25,556 nt of DNA from CAZKNJ01 sp964554185 (GCA_964554185.1 CAZKNJ010000023.1:1-25556), one strand, 5' to 3'; counted from the first letter of the stretch, positions 13,383-21,680 are shown. Notes: generated from the sequence alone by a model not told the origin. Translations and numbers: made by a program.

Positions 13383-13964
13383 CTACGGATACACCCAGGT
13401 GAACATGCAGGGCTTGAACGTGTTGATGCGCAGGCGCAGGTGCTCCTGGTCGATCTGCTTGATGTCCATCACGTGCAAGCGGCCATCTTCGTCAATCTGG
13501 TAGGGGATGGCCAGGTCGCTGAACAGCGATGCGTCCAGCGGAACTTCCAACGTCACCGGTTCCTCAAACTCGTGGGCGCGCTTGGCTCCCAGAAACAGCA
13601 CGATTCCGGAGCCGGTGCCCGCGCGGATTTTCACGCTACCGCTGGAATAGCCGAGGCTTATCTCGTCTTCCTCCTCGAGTGCGCCAGACGGCACCACCGC
13701 CTTCAGCCCGTCCGCCGGAGTGCAAGTTCCTTCTACACTGAGAGTGCCCCCGTCGGGGCCCATGGTTGCGCGGGCGCAGACTACCTCGGACTTGAGGTTG
13801 GCGTCATCGGTTGCACTAGGTGGGGTCATCTTCCTCTCACCGCCTTCGGTTTGCGCCGGACGCTTCACCTGCGCTGCATACGCATACGCAGCCGCAGCTA
13901 CTACAAGCAAGAGCAGCAGCCACCACCATCGGGGAGCTACCCGAAAGTGGTGGCTACTGCTCAT
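13383..13964 (-). CDS. Membrane-anchored protein with ZU5-like beta domain
   Basis: The 193-residue product has a single N-terminal hydrophobic helix (about residues 12-31, WWWLLLLLVVAAAAYAYAA) and an exported domain. From about residue 70 the pattern GGTLSVEG...AVVPSGALEEEDEISLGY followed by EEPVTLEVPLD fits ZU5-like domains, which in other proteins mediate assembly or autoproteolysis (ZU5-UPA). The last part, PYQIDEDGRLHVMDI ... NTFKPCMFTW, matches the corresponding part of the lipoprotein encoded just upstream (PYWVDPEGGLHVMQL ... QTFHASLFTW). The two proteins thus share a domain. The gene starts 49 bp after the larger lipoprotein gene and is probably in its transcript; the ribosome binding site (GACGGA) is weak. 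Confidence 0.7.
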   Translation of the reverse strand: MSSSHHFRVAPRWWWLLLLLVVAAAAYAYAAQVKRPAQTEGGERKMTPPSATDDANLKSEVVCARATMGPDGGTLSVEGTCTPADGLKAVVPSGALEEEDEISLGYSSGSVKIRAGTGSGIVLFLGAKRAHEFEEPVTLEVPLDASLFSDLAIPYQIDEDGRLHVMDIKQIDQEHLRLRINTFKPCMFTWVYP

Positions 13965-13977
13965 TTTTCCGTCTTAC

Positions 13978-13995
13978 GTGAAACTGCGTTCACGA
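13978..13995 (-). repeat. Small hairpin before the ZU5-like gene
   Basis: CGTGAA and TTCACG form a six-pair stem with a six-base loop in the 49-bp spacer after the 859-residue lipoprotein gene. It could attenuate or stabilise the transcript. No T-tract follows. Confidence 0.35.
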
Positions 13996-14013
13996 GTCAA
14001 TCTGCAATCCCTC

Positions 14014-16593
14014 CTACTTCGCTCGCAGCGAAGGCGGAGGCACCGGCACGGTGATGTGCGGGATGCCGTCAATCCCCATACGGACGCTTGGCTGCCAGCC
14101 CCCTAACGCGCTCGGTGTATGCTCCACCGGAGTGACCGTTGCGATATCGGCCCAGTCGGCGCCGCTGTTCTCGGGCTGGTTGTTGCCCGGGCTGCTGGTA
14201 CCCAGATAACCAGAGTAATGGTACTGCACCTGGTAGGGAGTATCCTCATAGAGCAGGATGCTCACCTGGTAATTGGTGCCGCCATTGCCGTGGTCGGAGT
14301 AGTAGTGGAGCCGTACGCGGTAGTCTTCGCCCCAGCGCACGGTGTTGCCGTAAGTGAGCGTCCAGTGCTCGGGGCCGTATCCGTTGGTATCGTCCACGTC
14401 CAGCCAGCCGCCGTCCGCGGTGTATTTGTGGAAGTAGGACGAGTAGTCGCCAGTCGGGTCAATCACATAGGTATCCACGTCGGTGTCGTTCTTGTCCCAG
14501 GTCACCGTCACCAGTATCGCCGCCTCGTCAAAGACTCCTTCCAGCGTGAAGAGTTCGGTGTCCATATTGTTGGGCACGTCGATCCAGTGATTACCGGCGT
14601 CATGGCCTTTGGTGTCGAAGAAGATGAAGTTGGTGCCGCGCTCAATGGGAATCGTCACGCTGAAGGCTCCACTCTCGGGGACATCCACGGTGTAGCTGCC
14701 TCCTCCGGCCCAGACCTTCAGTTTCTCAACCAGCACTTCACCGCTTTCAATGGTGCCGCTCAGCGTAGTGCTCCGCGCCGTGATTTCGCTTTCATCGGCG
14801 GGATAGATATCTTTGATCGTGGCCTCATTGCTGCCGCTGAATTGATTGTCGGCATCGTTCAAGATGTTCGTGTAGGACTCGGTGAGGTGCAGTGAACCGT
14901 CCCCGTTGTAGATGATGCCGTTGTAGCCGGAATAAGGGCTGAAGGCCTTGGTGTCCATGCTGTAAACCGCGGTGCTGGTCTGCCCCGGATGGTTGGGGTC
15001 GTACATGGAAACGTCACCCCGGTTATACGCGTAGGCCAGCACTGAATGAGCGCCTGCGCCCGCGCCGGTGTGGTACAGGTATATGAGCACCGGACTGGTG
15101 GTGTTGAGGATGGCGTTGCGGATGATCACGTAATTCTGCTCGTTGGTCAGGGTGGTCTCGTTCGCGATTTCCGGCCAGTACACGTTCCACTTCTGGGCGA
15201 TGGAGATGAAGGTGCGGGTGGCGATGATATCCTGTCCGGTAAGCCCGCCCACGTTATACATGAAGCGGGGGAACAAGATCCCGCTCGCGAGGTGATGCTC
15301 CCAGTACCAGAGCGAGAAGGAGGTCATGCCGAAGCACTCTCCCCCGCGGTTGTAGCTGGAGCCGTTATTCACCACCTGCATTCCGTCTTTTCCCGGGCGG
15401 TAAGCCGTGGCATAGGCGGTTTCATCCGGGGTTAACCCCAGGATGTCCATAATCCAGGTGAATAGCGAGGCGTGGAAGGTCTGGAACGTCGCGGTGCCAG
15501 CGCCGGCGTCGGCGGCGACTAGCTGCATGACGTGCAGGCCGCCTTCGGGATCGACCCAATAAGGCACCGGAATGGCCGTATCGTCGGTGTAAGGTATGGT
15601 AACCGAGACTGCCTGGTCGAAGTCAGTGATGTCTCCCGTGTTCAGCACGATGATGACCCCTCCGGCATCGCCCCACTCCGGGGTGACGTTTCCATCGTTC
15701 GTGCCCAGTTCGACCAGTACATCTTCGAACAACGCTCCCGGCGGGAATTCGACGCTAACTCCTTCAAGGTCGGTTCCCGGAAGGCCGGTGATGGTGCCGC
15801 CGGCCGGGCCAATCGTCTGCGAGGTGTCAATAGTGTCGGTTCCCACGGTGACGTCAGCGCCGCCGCCGGTAACGGCCACCGATGACGCGTTGCTGGCAAG
15901 GCCTTGAGTGTTCGTGCTGTCAACGGGAACCACATGCACCCATTGGCCGGGGGACAGCGGTAGGGCGAAACTGCATTGCAGCCGTCCCGTCGCCGAGGCC
16001 GAGGGGAGTGTGGCGGTGTCCTCCGGCGTGAACGGCCCCTCCTCGCTGGAGCTGCTTTCAATGACAAAGCCCGTGCACTGGGCGCCGAAGTGCTGGGCGA
16101 TGGGGGTTATATCGCTGATGCCGATTGTGCCGTTACCGTCGCCGTCAACCACGGCGAGCAAAGACAGGTCGCCGGTGGACACTTCTTCGCCGAAGTGCAT
16201 GGCAATCGGTGTGATGTCGGATATACCCACGGTGCCGTTCTGGTCGTAGTCGCCGATGTTGCGGTAGTGCCAGAGGACATCGGCGGTGCCGTCGCCGTTG
16301 TCAAACGCCACGAGGTCGTTCACCCGGTTGCCCTCGCCCGAAGGAGGCGCTGAAGCAGCCTTGGCGCTCTGGAACGACTCGAGCTGGGCTGCCAGCTCGT
16401 CTTTGAGTTGCTGGAATACCGCGGCGTCAACGCCGTTGGGCGTCGGCATCGCTTCAAGTTCAGCCAGAACCGTGTTCCCGTTGGTCGCGCTTGGAGCCAC
16501 GAGTGAAGGCGTGACTGTCGACTTGTGCTTCCCGCCGCACGACAGCAGCGAGAATGCCACAACAGCTACCAGAAGGAAGCTGATTGGTCTCAT
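14014..16593 (-). CDS. Large multidomain lipoprotein: dockerin-like, ZU5-like, cysteine-peptidase-like and YfaP-like domains
   Basis: The 859-residue product has a lipoprotein signal with Cys19 (SLLSC). Residues 42-90 form a helical segment shared with the next lipoprotein. Residues 115-126 and 150-161 are two EF-type calcium loops (DYDQNGTVGISD and DGDGNGTIGISD), each followed by a TPIA..FG helix, as in type I dockerins. Residues 255-383 form a ZU5-like domain. Residues 400-560 look like a papain-fold (C39-like) domain with Cys420 in GGECFGM, His516 in GAHSVLAYAY and Asp532 in MYDPNHPG. Residues 595-660 resemble a bacterial Ig-like domain, and 687-785 a YfaP/DUF2135-like domain (VTVTWDKNDTDVDTYV, DDTNGYGPEH). 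It is anchored on the cell surface or in the periplasm; a peptidase or transglutaminase-like activity is plausible but unproven. AAGGAGGG precedes the start by 11 nt. Confidence 0.82.
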   Translation of the reverse strand: MRPISFLLVAVVAFSLLSCGGKHKSTVTPSLVAPSATNGNTVLAELEAMPTPNGVDAAVFQQLKDELAAQLESFQSAKAASAPPSGEGNRVNDLVAFDNGDGTADVLWHYRNIGDYDQNGTVGISDITPIAMHFGEEVSTGDLSLLAVVDGDGNGTIGISDITPIAQHFGAQCTGFVIESSSSEEGPFTPEDTATLPSASATGRLQCSFALPLSPGQWVHVVPVDSTNTQGLASNASSVAVTGGGADVTVGTDTIDTSQTIGPAGGTITGLPGTDLEGVSVEFPPGALFEDVLVELGTNDGNVTPEWGDAGGVIIVLNTGDITDFDQAVSVTIPYTDDTAIPVPYWVDPEGGLHVMQLVAADAGAGTATFQTFHASLFTWIMDILGLTPDETAYATAYRPGKDGMQVVNNGSSYNRGGECFGMTSFSLWYWEHHLASGILFPRFMYNVGGLTGQDIIATRTFISIAQKWNVYWPEIANETTLTNEQNYVIIRNAILNTTSPVLIYLYHTGAGAGAHSVLAYAYNRGDVSMYDPNHPGQTSTAVYSMDTKAFSPYSGYNGIIYNGDGSLHLTESYTNILNDADNQFSGSNEATIKDIYPADESEITARSTTLSGTIESGEVLVEKLKVWAGGGSYTVDVPESGAFSVTIPIERGTNFIFFDTKGHDAGNHWIDVPNNMDTELFTLEGVFDEAAILVTVTWDKNDTDVDTYVIDPTGDYSSYFHKYTADGGWLDVDDTNGYGPEHWTLTYGNTVRWGEDYRVRLHYYSDHGNGGTNYQVSILLYEDTPYQVQYHYSGYLGTSSPGNNQPENSGADWADIATVTPVEHTPSALGGWQPSVRMGIDGIPHITVPVPPPSLRAK

Positions 16594-16631
16594 TTTCGTT
16601 AATACCCTCCTTAGAAGTCTGCGTACCCGTA

Positions 16632-16637
16632 ATTATA
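16632..16637 (-). promoter_or_regulatory. -10 box (TATAAT) of the 859-residue lipoprotein gene
   Basis: A consensus TATAAT on the minus strand ends 38 nt upstream of ATG 16593. No standard -35 is present at 16-18 bp. A TCCCGG/CCGGGA hairpin near 16736-16752 lies between this box and the end of the preceding gene and may end its transcript. Confidence 0.5.
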
Positions 16638-16762
16638 CCTCTACGGCGTGCCTTTAACTCAGGATTTCGAGGCTCGTGAGTACTTGCCGCGAACGAATGG
16701 CTCAGAGTTTCCGCTCGGGTTCAGCCCCGCCTAGTCCCGGACACGCCGGGATGGCCTCACGG

Positions 16763-18652
16763 TCAGTCGCCGGCGCGCAGCAACTCCTCGGTTTGATGGA
16801 AGAACGTAAGGTCGCCGACCACGCTGCTCAGGTTGAACAGCGTGAAGTCCACGTCTCCCACGCCGCGTATCTCGTAGTCGGCGGTCTGGCACGGCGCAAT
16901 CGGGTCCCAGGTGCCGCCGATGACGAACTGGATATGCGCCCAGGGGACGATTTTCCCCCAGAACGCGCTGAGCTTTACGCGTGGGAAGGCCACTCCAAAG
17001 TTCACGCCCAGCGCCGACGAGCCGCCGGTCTCCGTTACCTCGTCGTCGAAGGAATGCGAGCCCAACGCGCCCGTGTTGTGGACACTCACACCGTCGTAGT
17101 TGAAGCCCAGGTCGCTGTCGTAGCTGAAGCTGACCGTCACCCGCGAGGAGCCGTCTATCGGCGGCACTATCACTTCCACCAGGAACTTGGCTTCAATGGT
17201 GAGCACCACCGGCACCGGGCCGACGGCGAAGGGGATGATGAGCAGCGGCGCCGGCAGGTCCACCAGCGTCATCGTGTCCTGGACCGTGCCCGCCGCGATG
17301 AGCGAGATGCTGCCCTGTCCCTTCATCTTCTCGTAATTGTGGTTGAAGCTCTTGAGCTGCTTGCCTTCAAGCTCTATCAGATCGTCCACGCGGAAGCGCT
17401 CCAGATTGCCCTCCAGCACCATTTTCACGCCCAGCCCGCCGCCGATATCCTTGCTGATGGTGAATTCCATGGCGGCGTAGGCGTCGCGCAGCTCAACCTT
17501 GATGGCGTAGGTGTAGTCGCCCCAGGGGAACTCGTATTCAATGACCCCGTCGCCATCGGCGAACACTTGCTTGCCATCAATGATCATTGAGGGAATCTTG
17601 TCCGGTGTGAAGTTCACGCCGTAGTCCCAAGCGATGGTGCCGTCCTCAATGGCGTCGGTCAGATAAGCGTTCTCGCCCTGAATTATCAGGTCATCGCCCA
17701 CCGTCTCGGCGTCCACCACGGTCTCCAGCGCAATGCCGTGCAGCAGCATGATGCGGCCGGGCGAAAGGTCCAGACCCGCCGCCACCACGCCCTGGGCGTC
17801 AAAGGTGTAGGTGTGTGTTTCGGTATCCGCGTCTCTCAGCAGGCCGAGATGCCCTTCATCTATGTAAGTGGTCTCGCTGGTGTAAGTGACATCGTAGGTG
17901 AAGTCGTCAAACCACTCAATCACCTCTTCGGGGTCGCTGGGCTGGCCTTCGCCGCCCGCGCCGTCCAGCGGCACGACCTGCACCCACTCGCCCACGGTCA
18001 GCGCGAGCGTGCGCCGGAACTCCAGGCGGCCCTCGCCAGTGCCTTCGCCCACGTCAATCGTGTCCACCTCGGCAAAGCTGCCGTTCTCCGTGGCGCTGGT
18101 GCGGATAGAATAGCCAGCGCACTGCGTGCCGAAATGCACTGCAATCGGAGTGACATCGCTGATGCCGATGGAGTCGTTGCCGTCGCCGTTCACCACCGAC
18201 AGCAGCGAGAGGTCGCCCGGCGGCACCTCAGTGCCGAAGTTCTGAGCGATCGGTGTGATGTCGGAGATGCTCACGGCGCCGTTCTGATCGTAGTCGCCGG
18301 TGTTGCGGTAGTGCCACACCACCTCAAAGGTGCCGTCGCCGTTGTCCAGAGCCACTAGGTCGGTGACGCGGTTGCTCTCGCCCATGGGCGGGGCGGAAAC
18401 AAGGCGCGCATTGTTGGTGGCGCGCAGCTGCGCCGCCAGCTCGTTCTTGAGCTGCGCGAACAGCTCCGCATCCACGCCCTCGGGCGCTTGCGCGGCATCC
18501 AGCTCCGCCAGCACCTGGCTGGCATCCATGCTTGTAGCTGGAAAGAGAGAGCCCGCAGTGGGCTTGGCATCCCCGCCTCCGCAGGCGGCAACGGACGCAA
18601 GGAGTGTGGCTATCAGGATTGCGGTGATGAGCGGTCTTGCTCTTTGCAGCAT
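16763..18652 (-). CDS. Lipoprotein with dockerin-like module and unknown C-terminal beta domain
   Basis: The 629-residue product (from ATG 18652, five bases after AGAGG) has a lipoprotein signal with Cys24 (SVAAC). Residues 45-195 are closely similar to the 859-residue lipoprotein downstream: VLAELDA, GVDAELFAQLK, SAPPMGESNRV, DNGDGTFEVVWHYRN, then two EF-type loops at 120-131 (DYDQNGAVSISD) and 155-166 (NGDGNDSIGISD), each followed by TPIA.(N/H)FG. The remaining 430 residues differ completely, are beta-rich and match nothing I know; recurring features are a SYDSDLGFNYDG segment and FPWGDYTYAIKVEL. Anchoring outside the cytoplasmic membrane is clear. The common module suggests that both proteins attach to the same partner or fold through the same calcium-bound unit. 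Confidence 0.78.
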   Translation of the reverse strand: MLQRARPLITAILIATLLASVAACGGGDAKPTAGSLFPATSMDASQVLAELDAAQAPEGVDAELFAQLKNELAAQLRATNNARLVSAPPMGESNRVTDLVALDNGDGTFEVVWHYRNTGDYDQNGAVSISDITPIAQNFGTEVPPGDLSLLSVVNGDGNDSIGISDVTPIAVHFGTQCAGYSIRTSATENGSFAEVDTIDVGEGTGEGRLEFRRTLALTVGEWVQVVPLDGAGGEGQPSDPEEVIEWFDDFTYDVTYTSETTYIDEGHLGLLRDADTETHTYTFDAQGVVAAGLDLSPGRIMLLHGIALETVVDAETVGDDLIIQGENAYLTDAIEDGTIAWDYGVNFTPDKIPSMIIDGKQVFADGDGVIEYEFPWGDYTYAIKVELRDAYAAMEFTISKDIGGGLGVKMVLEGNLERFRVDDLIELEGKQLKSFNHNYEKMKGQGSISLIAAGTVQDTMTLVDLPAPLLIIPFAVGPVPVVLTIEAKFLVEVIVPPIDGSSRVTVSFSYDSDLGFNYDGVSVHNTGALGSHSFDDEVTETGGSSALGVNFGVAFPRVKLSAFWGKIVPWAHIQFVIGGTWDPIAPCQTADYEIRGVGDVDFTLFNLSSVVGDLTFFHQTEELLRAGD

Positions 18653-18680
18653 AGATTCCTCTCCCGGAAGGTGTTCTCTC

Positions 18681-18709
18681 ATTATACAACGCTCCACTCC
18701 CACACGGAA
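18681..18709 (-). promoter_or_regulatory. Promoter of the 629-residue lipoprotein gene
   Basis: TATAAT (18686-18681) is preceded at 17 bp by TTCCGT (18709-18704), a partial match to the -35 consensus. The start near 18674 gives a 22-nt leader with the AGAGG site. It diverges from the metG box 20 bp away. Confidence 0.55.
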
Positions 18710-18728
18710 ACCGCACAGGATGCTGTGT

Positions 18729-18734
18729 TAGAAT
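18729..18734 (+). promoter_or_regulatory. -10-like box (TAGAAT) of metG
   Basis: TAGAAT would start transcription near 18741 and leave a 22-nt leader containing CAGGAG before ATG 18763. No clear -35 is seen; the upstream DNA is shared with the divergent lipoprotein promoter. Confidence 0.45.
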
Positions 18735-18762
18735 ACCGCTCACCTGCGTGCAGGAGCGACCA

Positions 18763-20697
18763 ATGGATGACCAACGCGCGAAGCGCTTCTACTTAACGAC
18801 GCCGATTTACTACGTGAACGCGCGCCCGCATTTGGGCACCGCGTACACCACCATCATCGCCGACATCATTGCGCGTTTCATGCGGATGCAGGGATACGAG
18901 GTGCTGCTGGTCACCGGCAGCGACGAAAACAGCCAGAAAATCGTGGAGGCGGCGCAGGCCGCGGGCAAAGACCCGCTGGCGTTCTGCGACGAAATGGCGC
19001 AGCTTTACTACGAAGCCTGGCGCGAGCTGGGTATCAGCCTCTACGAGTACGTGCGCACTACCGAGGAGCGCCACCGCCGGCTGGTGCAGCATTTCTTTTC
19101 GCGCTTGCACGAGAAGGATGATATCTACCAGGGCTCGTATTCGGGCCACTACTGCACGCCCTGCGAGACCTTTTACACCGACAAGGAGCTGCTGGAGGGC
19201 GGGCTTTGCCCCAAGTGCGAACGCCCGACCCATGAAGTCGCGGAGGAGGCCTACTTTTTCCGGCTGAGCAACTACCAGGAGTATCTGGAGAACGAGCTCA
19301 GCACCACCGACTTCGTCATCCCCGAGTTCAGGCGCAACGAGATGCTCTCGCGGGTGCGTGAAGGGCTCCAAGATGTTTGCATCAGCCGCTCCAGCCTCAA
19401 GTGGGGCATCCCGCTGCCGTGGGACGAGGGGCACGTGTTCTACGTCTGGGTGGACGCGCTGCTGGCCTACCTCACCGGCAGCGGCTACGACTTCACCCAA
19501 CCGGAAAAGCCATGCTCCTGGCCGGCGCAGCTCAACCTGATGGCCAAGGACATCCCGTGGTTCCACGCGGTCATCTTCCCCGCCATGCTCAAGTCCTACG
19601 GGCTGCCGCGGGTGGAGCAGATGCTGGTGCACGGCTACTGGCTCTACGGCACCGGAAAGATGAGCAAGAGCCGCGGCCAGACCATCACCCCGCGCGAGGT
19701 TATTGACCTGGTGGGCGCCGACGGCCTGCGCTACTTCTTCGCCCGCGAGGTGCCGCTGGGGCTGGACGGCAACATCTCGCTGGAGGCTATCGTCAACCGC
19801 TACAACTACGACCTGGGCAACGACCTGGGCAATTTGCTCAACCGCGTGCTGACGATGACCAACAAGTATTTCGGCGGGGTGGTGCCGGAAGTCGCGGAGT
19901 ACCGCGGCAGCGACCTGGAATTGCGCGAAGCGGTGCAGGCGTCGCTGCGCGAAGCGGTCAAGCTCTACGGGCGCGGCGAGGGCTACCAGCTCAGCCGCGC
20001 GCTGGAGGAAGTCTTCGCGGCCGTGCGCCGCTGCAACCAGTTCGTTGACGCGCGCAAGCCCTGGGTGCTGGGCAAGCAGCCGGAGAAGCGCGACGAGTTC
20101 GCGGGCGCATTCTGCGTGCTGCTGGACGCCGTGCGCGCGTTCGCCATCGTGCTCGCGCCGGTGATACCGCACGCGGCGCAGGCCATCTGGGAGCAGATCG
20201 GCCTCAGCGGCAAGGTGGAGGACTGCGCGATGGAAGACGCTTTCAGCGAATATCCGCGCGGCGGACGCATCGGCGAAGCGCAGCCTATCTTCCCGCGGGT
20301 GGAACTGGCAGCGCCCGAAGAACCGCCTGTGGCGGATGAACCAAAGGAAAAGGAGGCGGAAATGCCGGAGAACGTAATAGAGTTCAACGACTTCATGAAG
20401 GTGGAAATCATCGCGGCGAAGGTCCTGAGCGCCGAGCGGGTGGAGGGCGCGGACAAGCTCATCAAGATGAAGGTGGACGACGGCGCGGGCGGCCGCTGGA
20501 TGGTCGCCGGCATCGCGCCGTGGTATCAGCCGGAAGCGCTGGTGGGCATGTGCCTCCCCATCGTGGCGAACCTGCGGCCGGCCAAGATTCGCGGCGAGCT
20601 GTCCGAGGGGATGCTGCTGGCGGCGCAGGACGACGCGGGTAACCTCGCGCTGGTGCTGCTGGATAAGGACATCGCTCCCGGCTCCCGCGTGAAGTAG
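18763..20697 (+). CDS. metG: Methionine-tRNA ligase with C-terminal tRNA-binding domain
   Basis: The 644-residue class I synthetase charges tRNA-Met. It has the HIGH-type motif PHLGTAY (His23), a zinc-finger insert with Cys131, Cys134, Cys149 and Cys152 (CTPC...CPKC), the WVDALLAYLTGSG segment, the KMSKS loop at residues 299-303, the anticodon helix bundle, and from about residue 541 a fused Trbp111/EMAP-like OB-fold (FMKVEIIAAKVLSAERVEGADKL, IRGELSEGMLLAA). A charged linker (EPPVADEPKEKEAEM) joins the two. The one-finger, OB-fold form is typical of many bacteria. ATG 18763 has CAGGAG upstream; GTG 18748 would add five residues and destroy that site. Confidence 0.96.
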   Translation: MDDQRAKRFYLTTPIYYVNARPHLGTAYTTIIADIIARFMRMQGYEVLLVTGSDENSQKIVEAAQAAGKDPLAFCDEMAQLYYEAWRELGISLYEYVRTTEERHRRLVQHFFSRLHEKDDIYQGSYSGHYCTPCETFYTDKELLEGGLCPKCERPTHEVAEEAYFFRLSNYQEYLENELSTTDFVIPEFRRNEMLSRVREGLQDVCISRSSLKWGIPLPWDEGHVFYVWVDALLAYLTGSGYDFTQPEKPCSWPAQLNLMAKDIPWFHAVIFPAMLKSYGLPRVEQMLVHGYWLYGTGKMSKSRGQTITPREVIDLVGADGLRYFFAREVPLGLDGNISLEAIVNRYNYDLGNDLGNLLNRVLTMTNKYFGGVVPEVAEYRGSDLELREAVQASLREAVKLYGRGEGYQLSRALEEVFAAVRRCNQFVDARKPWVLGKQPEKRDEFAGAFCVLLDAVRAFAIVLAPVIPHAAQAIWEQIGLSGKVEDCAMEDAFSEYPRGGRIGEAQPIFPRVELAAPEEPPVADEPKEKEAEMPENVIEFNDFMKVEIIAAKVLSAERVEGADKLIKMKVDDGAGGRWMVAGIAPWYQPEALVGMCLPIVANLRPAKIRGELSEGMLLAAQDDAGNLALVLLDKDIAPGSRVK

Positions 20698-20710
20698 CTT
20701 TCTTCTGTGG

Positions 20711-20761
20711 GGCGCGCACCTGCCTTCGGCTCTGAGGCTCAGGCTCGAAGAGTGGCGCGCC
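20711..20761 (+). terminator. Long imperfect hairpin after metG
   Basis: GGCGCGC (20711-20717) pairs with GCGCGCC (20755-20761), and CTTCG (20724-20728) with CGAAG (20746-20750), around an inner CTGAG/CTCAG. It begins 14 bp after the metG stop and may end its transcript; no T-run follows. Confidence 0.5.
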
Positions 20762-20788
20762 GCCGGCCCGCTAACCAGGGACTCCCTC

Positions 20789-20816
20789 GGCGGGGCACAG
20801 GTCCCCGCCCTACAAT
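20789..20816 (+). promoter_or_regulatory. Hairpin GGCGGGG/CCCCGCC abutting a TACAAT -10 box
   Basis: A seven-pair inverted repeat (20789-20795 with 20803-20809) ends one base before TACAAT (20811-20816), covering the place where a -35 box and spacer would be. It could be an operator or a dispersed palindromic repeat that happens to carry the box. A start near 20823 would give a 27-nt leader to ATG 20850. Confidence 0.4.
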
Positions 20817-20849
20817 GCGCAGCCGCAAGGCCCGAAGGAGGAGAAGAGG

Positions 20850-21461
20850 ATGAGGTTACTAGCAGTCTGGATTACCGCGTTACTGACGGCGACAGGCCTC
20901 GCCGCCTGCTCCGCTCCAGGCGCGCAATCTGAAGGCGCCGCCAAGCTGGCGCAGGACTTCGCCCGCGCTGGCATAGTTCCGGGGGAGCCTTTGCCATCCA
21001 GCTTGCAGCTCACCGAGGCGCCAGGTCTAGGATTAGGTAGCCCCGATGAGAGAGCGTATGCGTGTGCAAACGGCAACTTCCAGGTGGACGCCCAGGGGAA
21101 CTTGAAAGTCGCGGTGCTGTCCTATCCTGAAGCTTTTCCAGCCAGGCCAGGATTGTCCATTGTCCAGGTAGAAACCAGCACGGGCGAGACAATCTGGAGC
21201 CTATCTGAGGAAGCGGTGACTGAGCATTACGGAGAGCCAAGCTTGGAATACGTGGAAGATACGAATCCTCCGCCGGTGAAGACCTATATGTATTACTTCC
21301 GCAAGGACCGAAACACCTATGTCGGCATTGCTCTGGGGTTCCCTAAAGCGGGCGGGAAGCTGTTCAGCATCATGGTTATGGCACTCACCAAGGAAGAAGC
21401 GCGCGAGAGCGAGATGTTGGACGGCAAGCACAAGCTGTACGCCTGGCCCAAAGGGATATGA
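20850..21461 (+). CDS. Lipoprotein of unknown function
   Basis: The 203-residue product has a lipoprotein signal peptide with Cys20 (TGLAAC). The mature part is a compact, mixed alpha/beta domain. It includes ANGNFQVDAQGNLKVAVLSYP, a central LSEEAVTEHYGEPSLEYVED segment and VKTYMYYFRKDRNTYVGIALGF, an alternation seen in small periplasmic beta-sheet proteins such as BamE/SmpA-like folds, though I cannot assign a family. The ATG at 20850 follows AAGGAGGAG. Base composition is less GC-rich in third positions than in metG or ftsZ, which suggests a faster-evolving gene. It sits between metG and ftsZ with hairpins on both sides, so it is probably transcribed alone. Confidence 0.72.
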   Translation: MRLLAVWITALLTATGLAACSAPGAQSEGAAKLAQDFARAGIVPGEPLPSSLQLTEAPGLGLGSPDERAYACANGNFQVDAQGNLKVAVLSYPEAFPARPGLSIVQVETSTGETIWSLSEEAVTEHYGEPSLEYVEDTNPPPVKTYMYYFRKDRNTYVGIALGFPKAGGKLFSIMVMALTKEEARESEMLDGKHKLYAWPKGI

Positions 21462-21498
21462 GCCAGGCGGCCGAATCTCCTCTTGCTGGCCTTTGAGA

Positions 21499-21518
21499 GC
21501 CGGGCTGGTCAGCCCGGC
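21499..21518. repeat. Palindromic repeat GCCGGGCTG-GT-CAGCCCGGC
   Basis: Nine-base arms separated by two bases. With its flanks, GTAC on one side and TCTC on the other (reverse orientation), it matches the copy at 25113-25131 and the partial copy at 6018-6029. It is likely a dispersed intergenic element. Confidence 0.7.
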
Positions 21519-21530
21519 GTACCCGCCCCG

Positions 21531-21561
21531 GAAGCCGCCCAACTTGCGCCGAGGCGGCTTC
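21531..21561. terminator. Hairpin GAAGCCGCC/GGCGGCTTC upstream of ftsZ
   Basis: Nine perfect pairs around a 13-base loop, followed by TTGCCGTATT. It probably ends transcription from the lipoprotein gene, and its loop and right arm also contain the -35 and spacer of the ftsZ promoter. Confidence 0.6.
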
Positions 21562-21573
21562 TTGCCGTATTAT
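21544..21573 (+). promoter_or_regulatory. Candidate ftsZ promoter
   Basis: TTGCGC (21544-21549), an 18-bp spacer and TATTAT (21568-21573). The -35 hexamer equals the one before ribD. The start near 21580 leaves a leader of about 101 nt. Confidence 0.5.
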
Positions 21574-21680
21574 GAAGGTTCAAGGTGGTACACGGTCTAT
21601 TCGGAGACGTCCTTCCGCCGAAACGGGGTGCGCGCAAGCCGGCCCCGCGGAAGGCTCGTCTTTTCACCGAGGAGAAACAA

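Noticed and set aside
14119..14895. 258-codon open frame on the plus strand
   Set aside because: Antisense to the 859-residue lipoprotein gene, whose domains are clearly recognisable; no start signal or family features.
18793..20172. 459-codon open frame on the minus strand
   Set aside because: Antisense to metG; no recognisable domain and no ribosome binding site.
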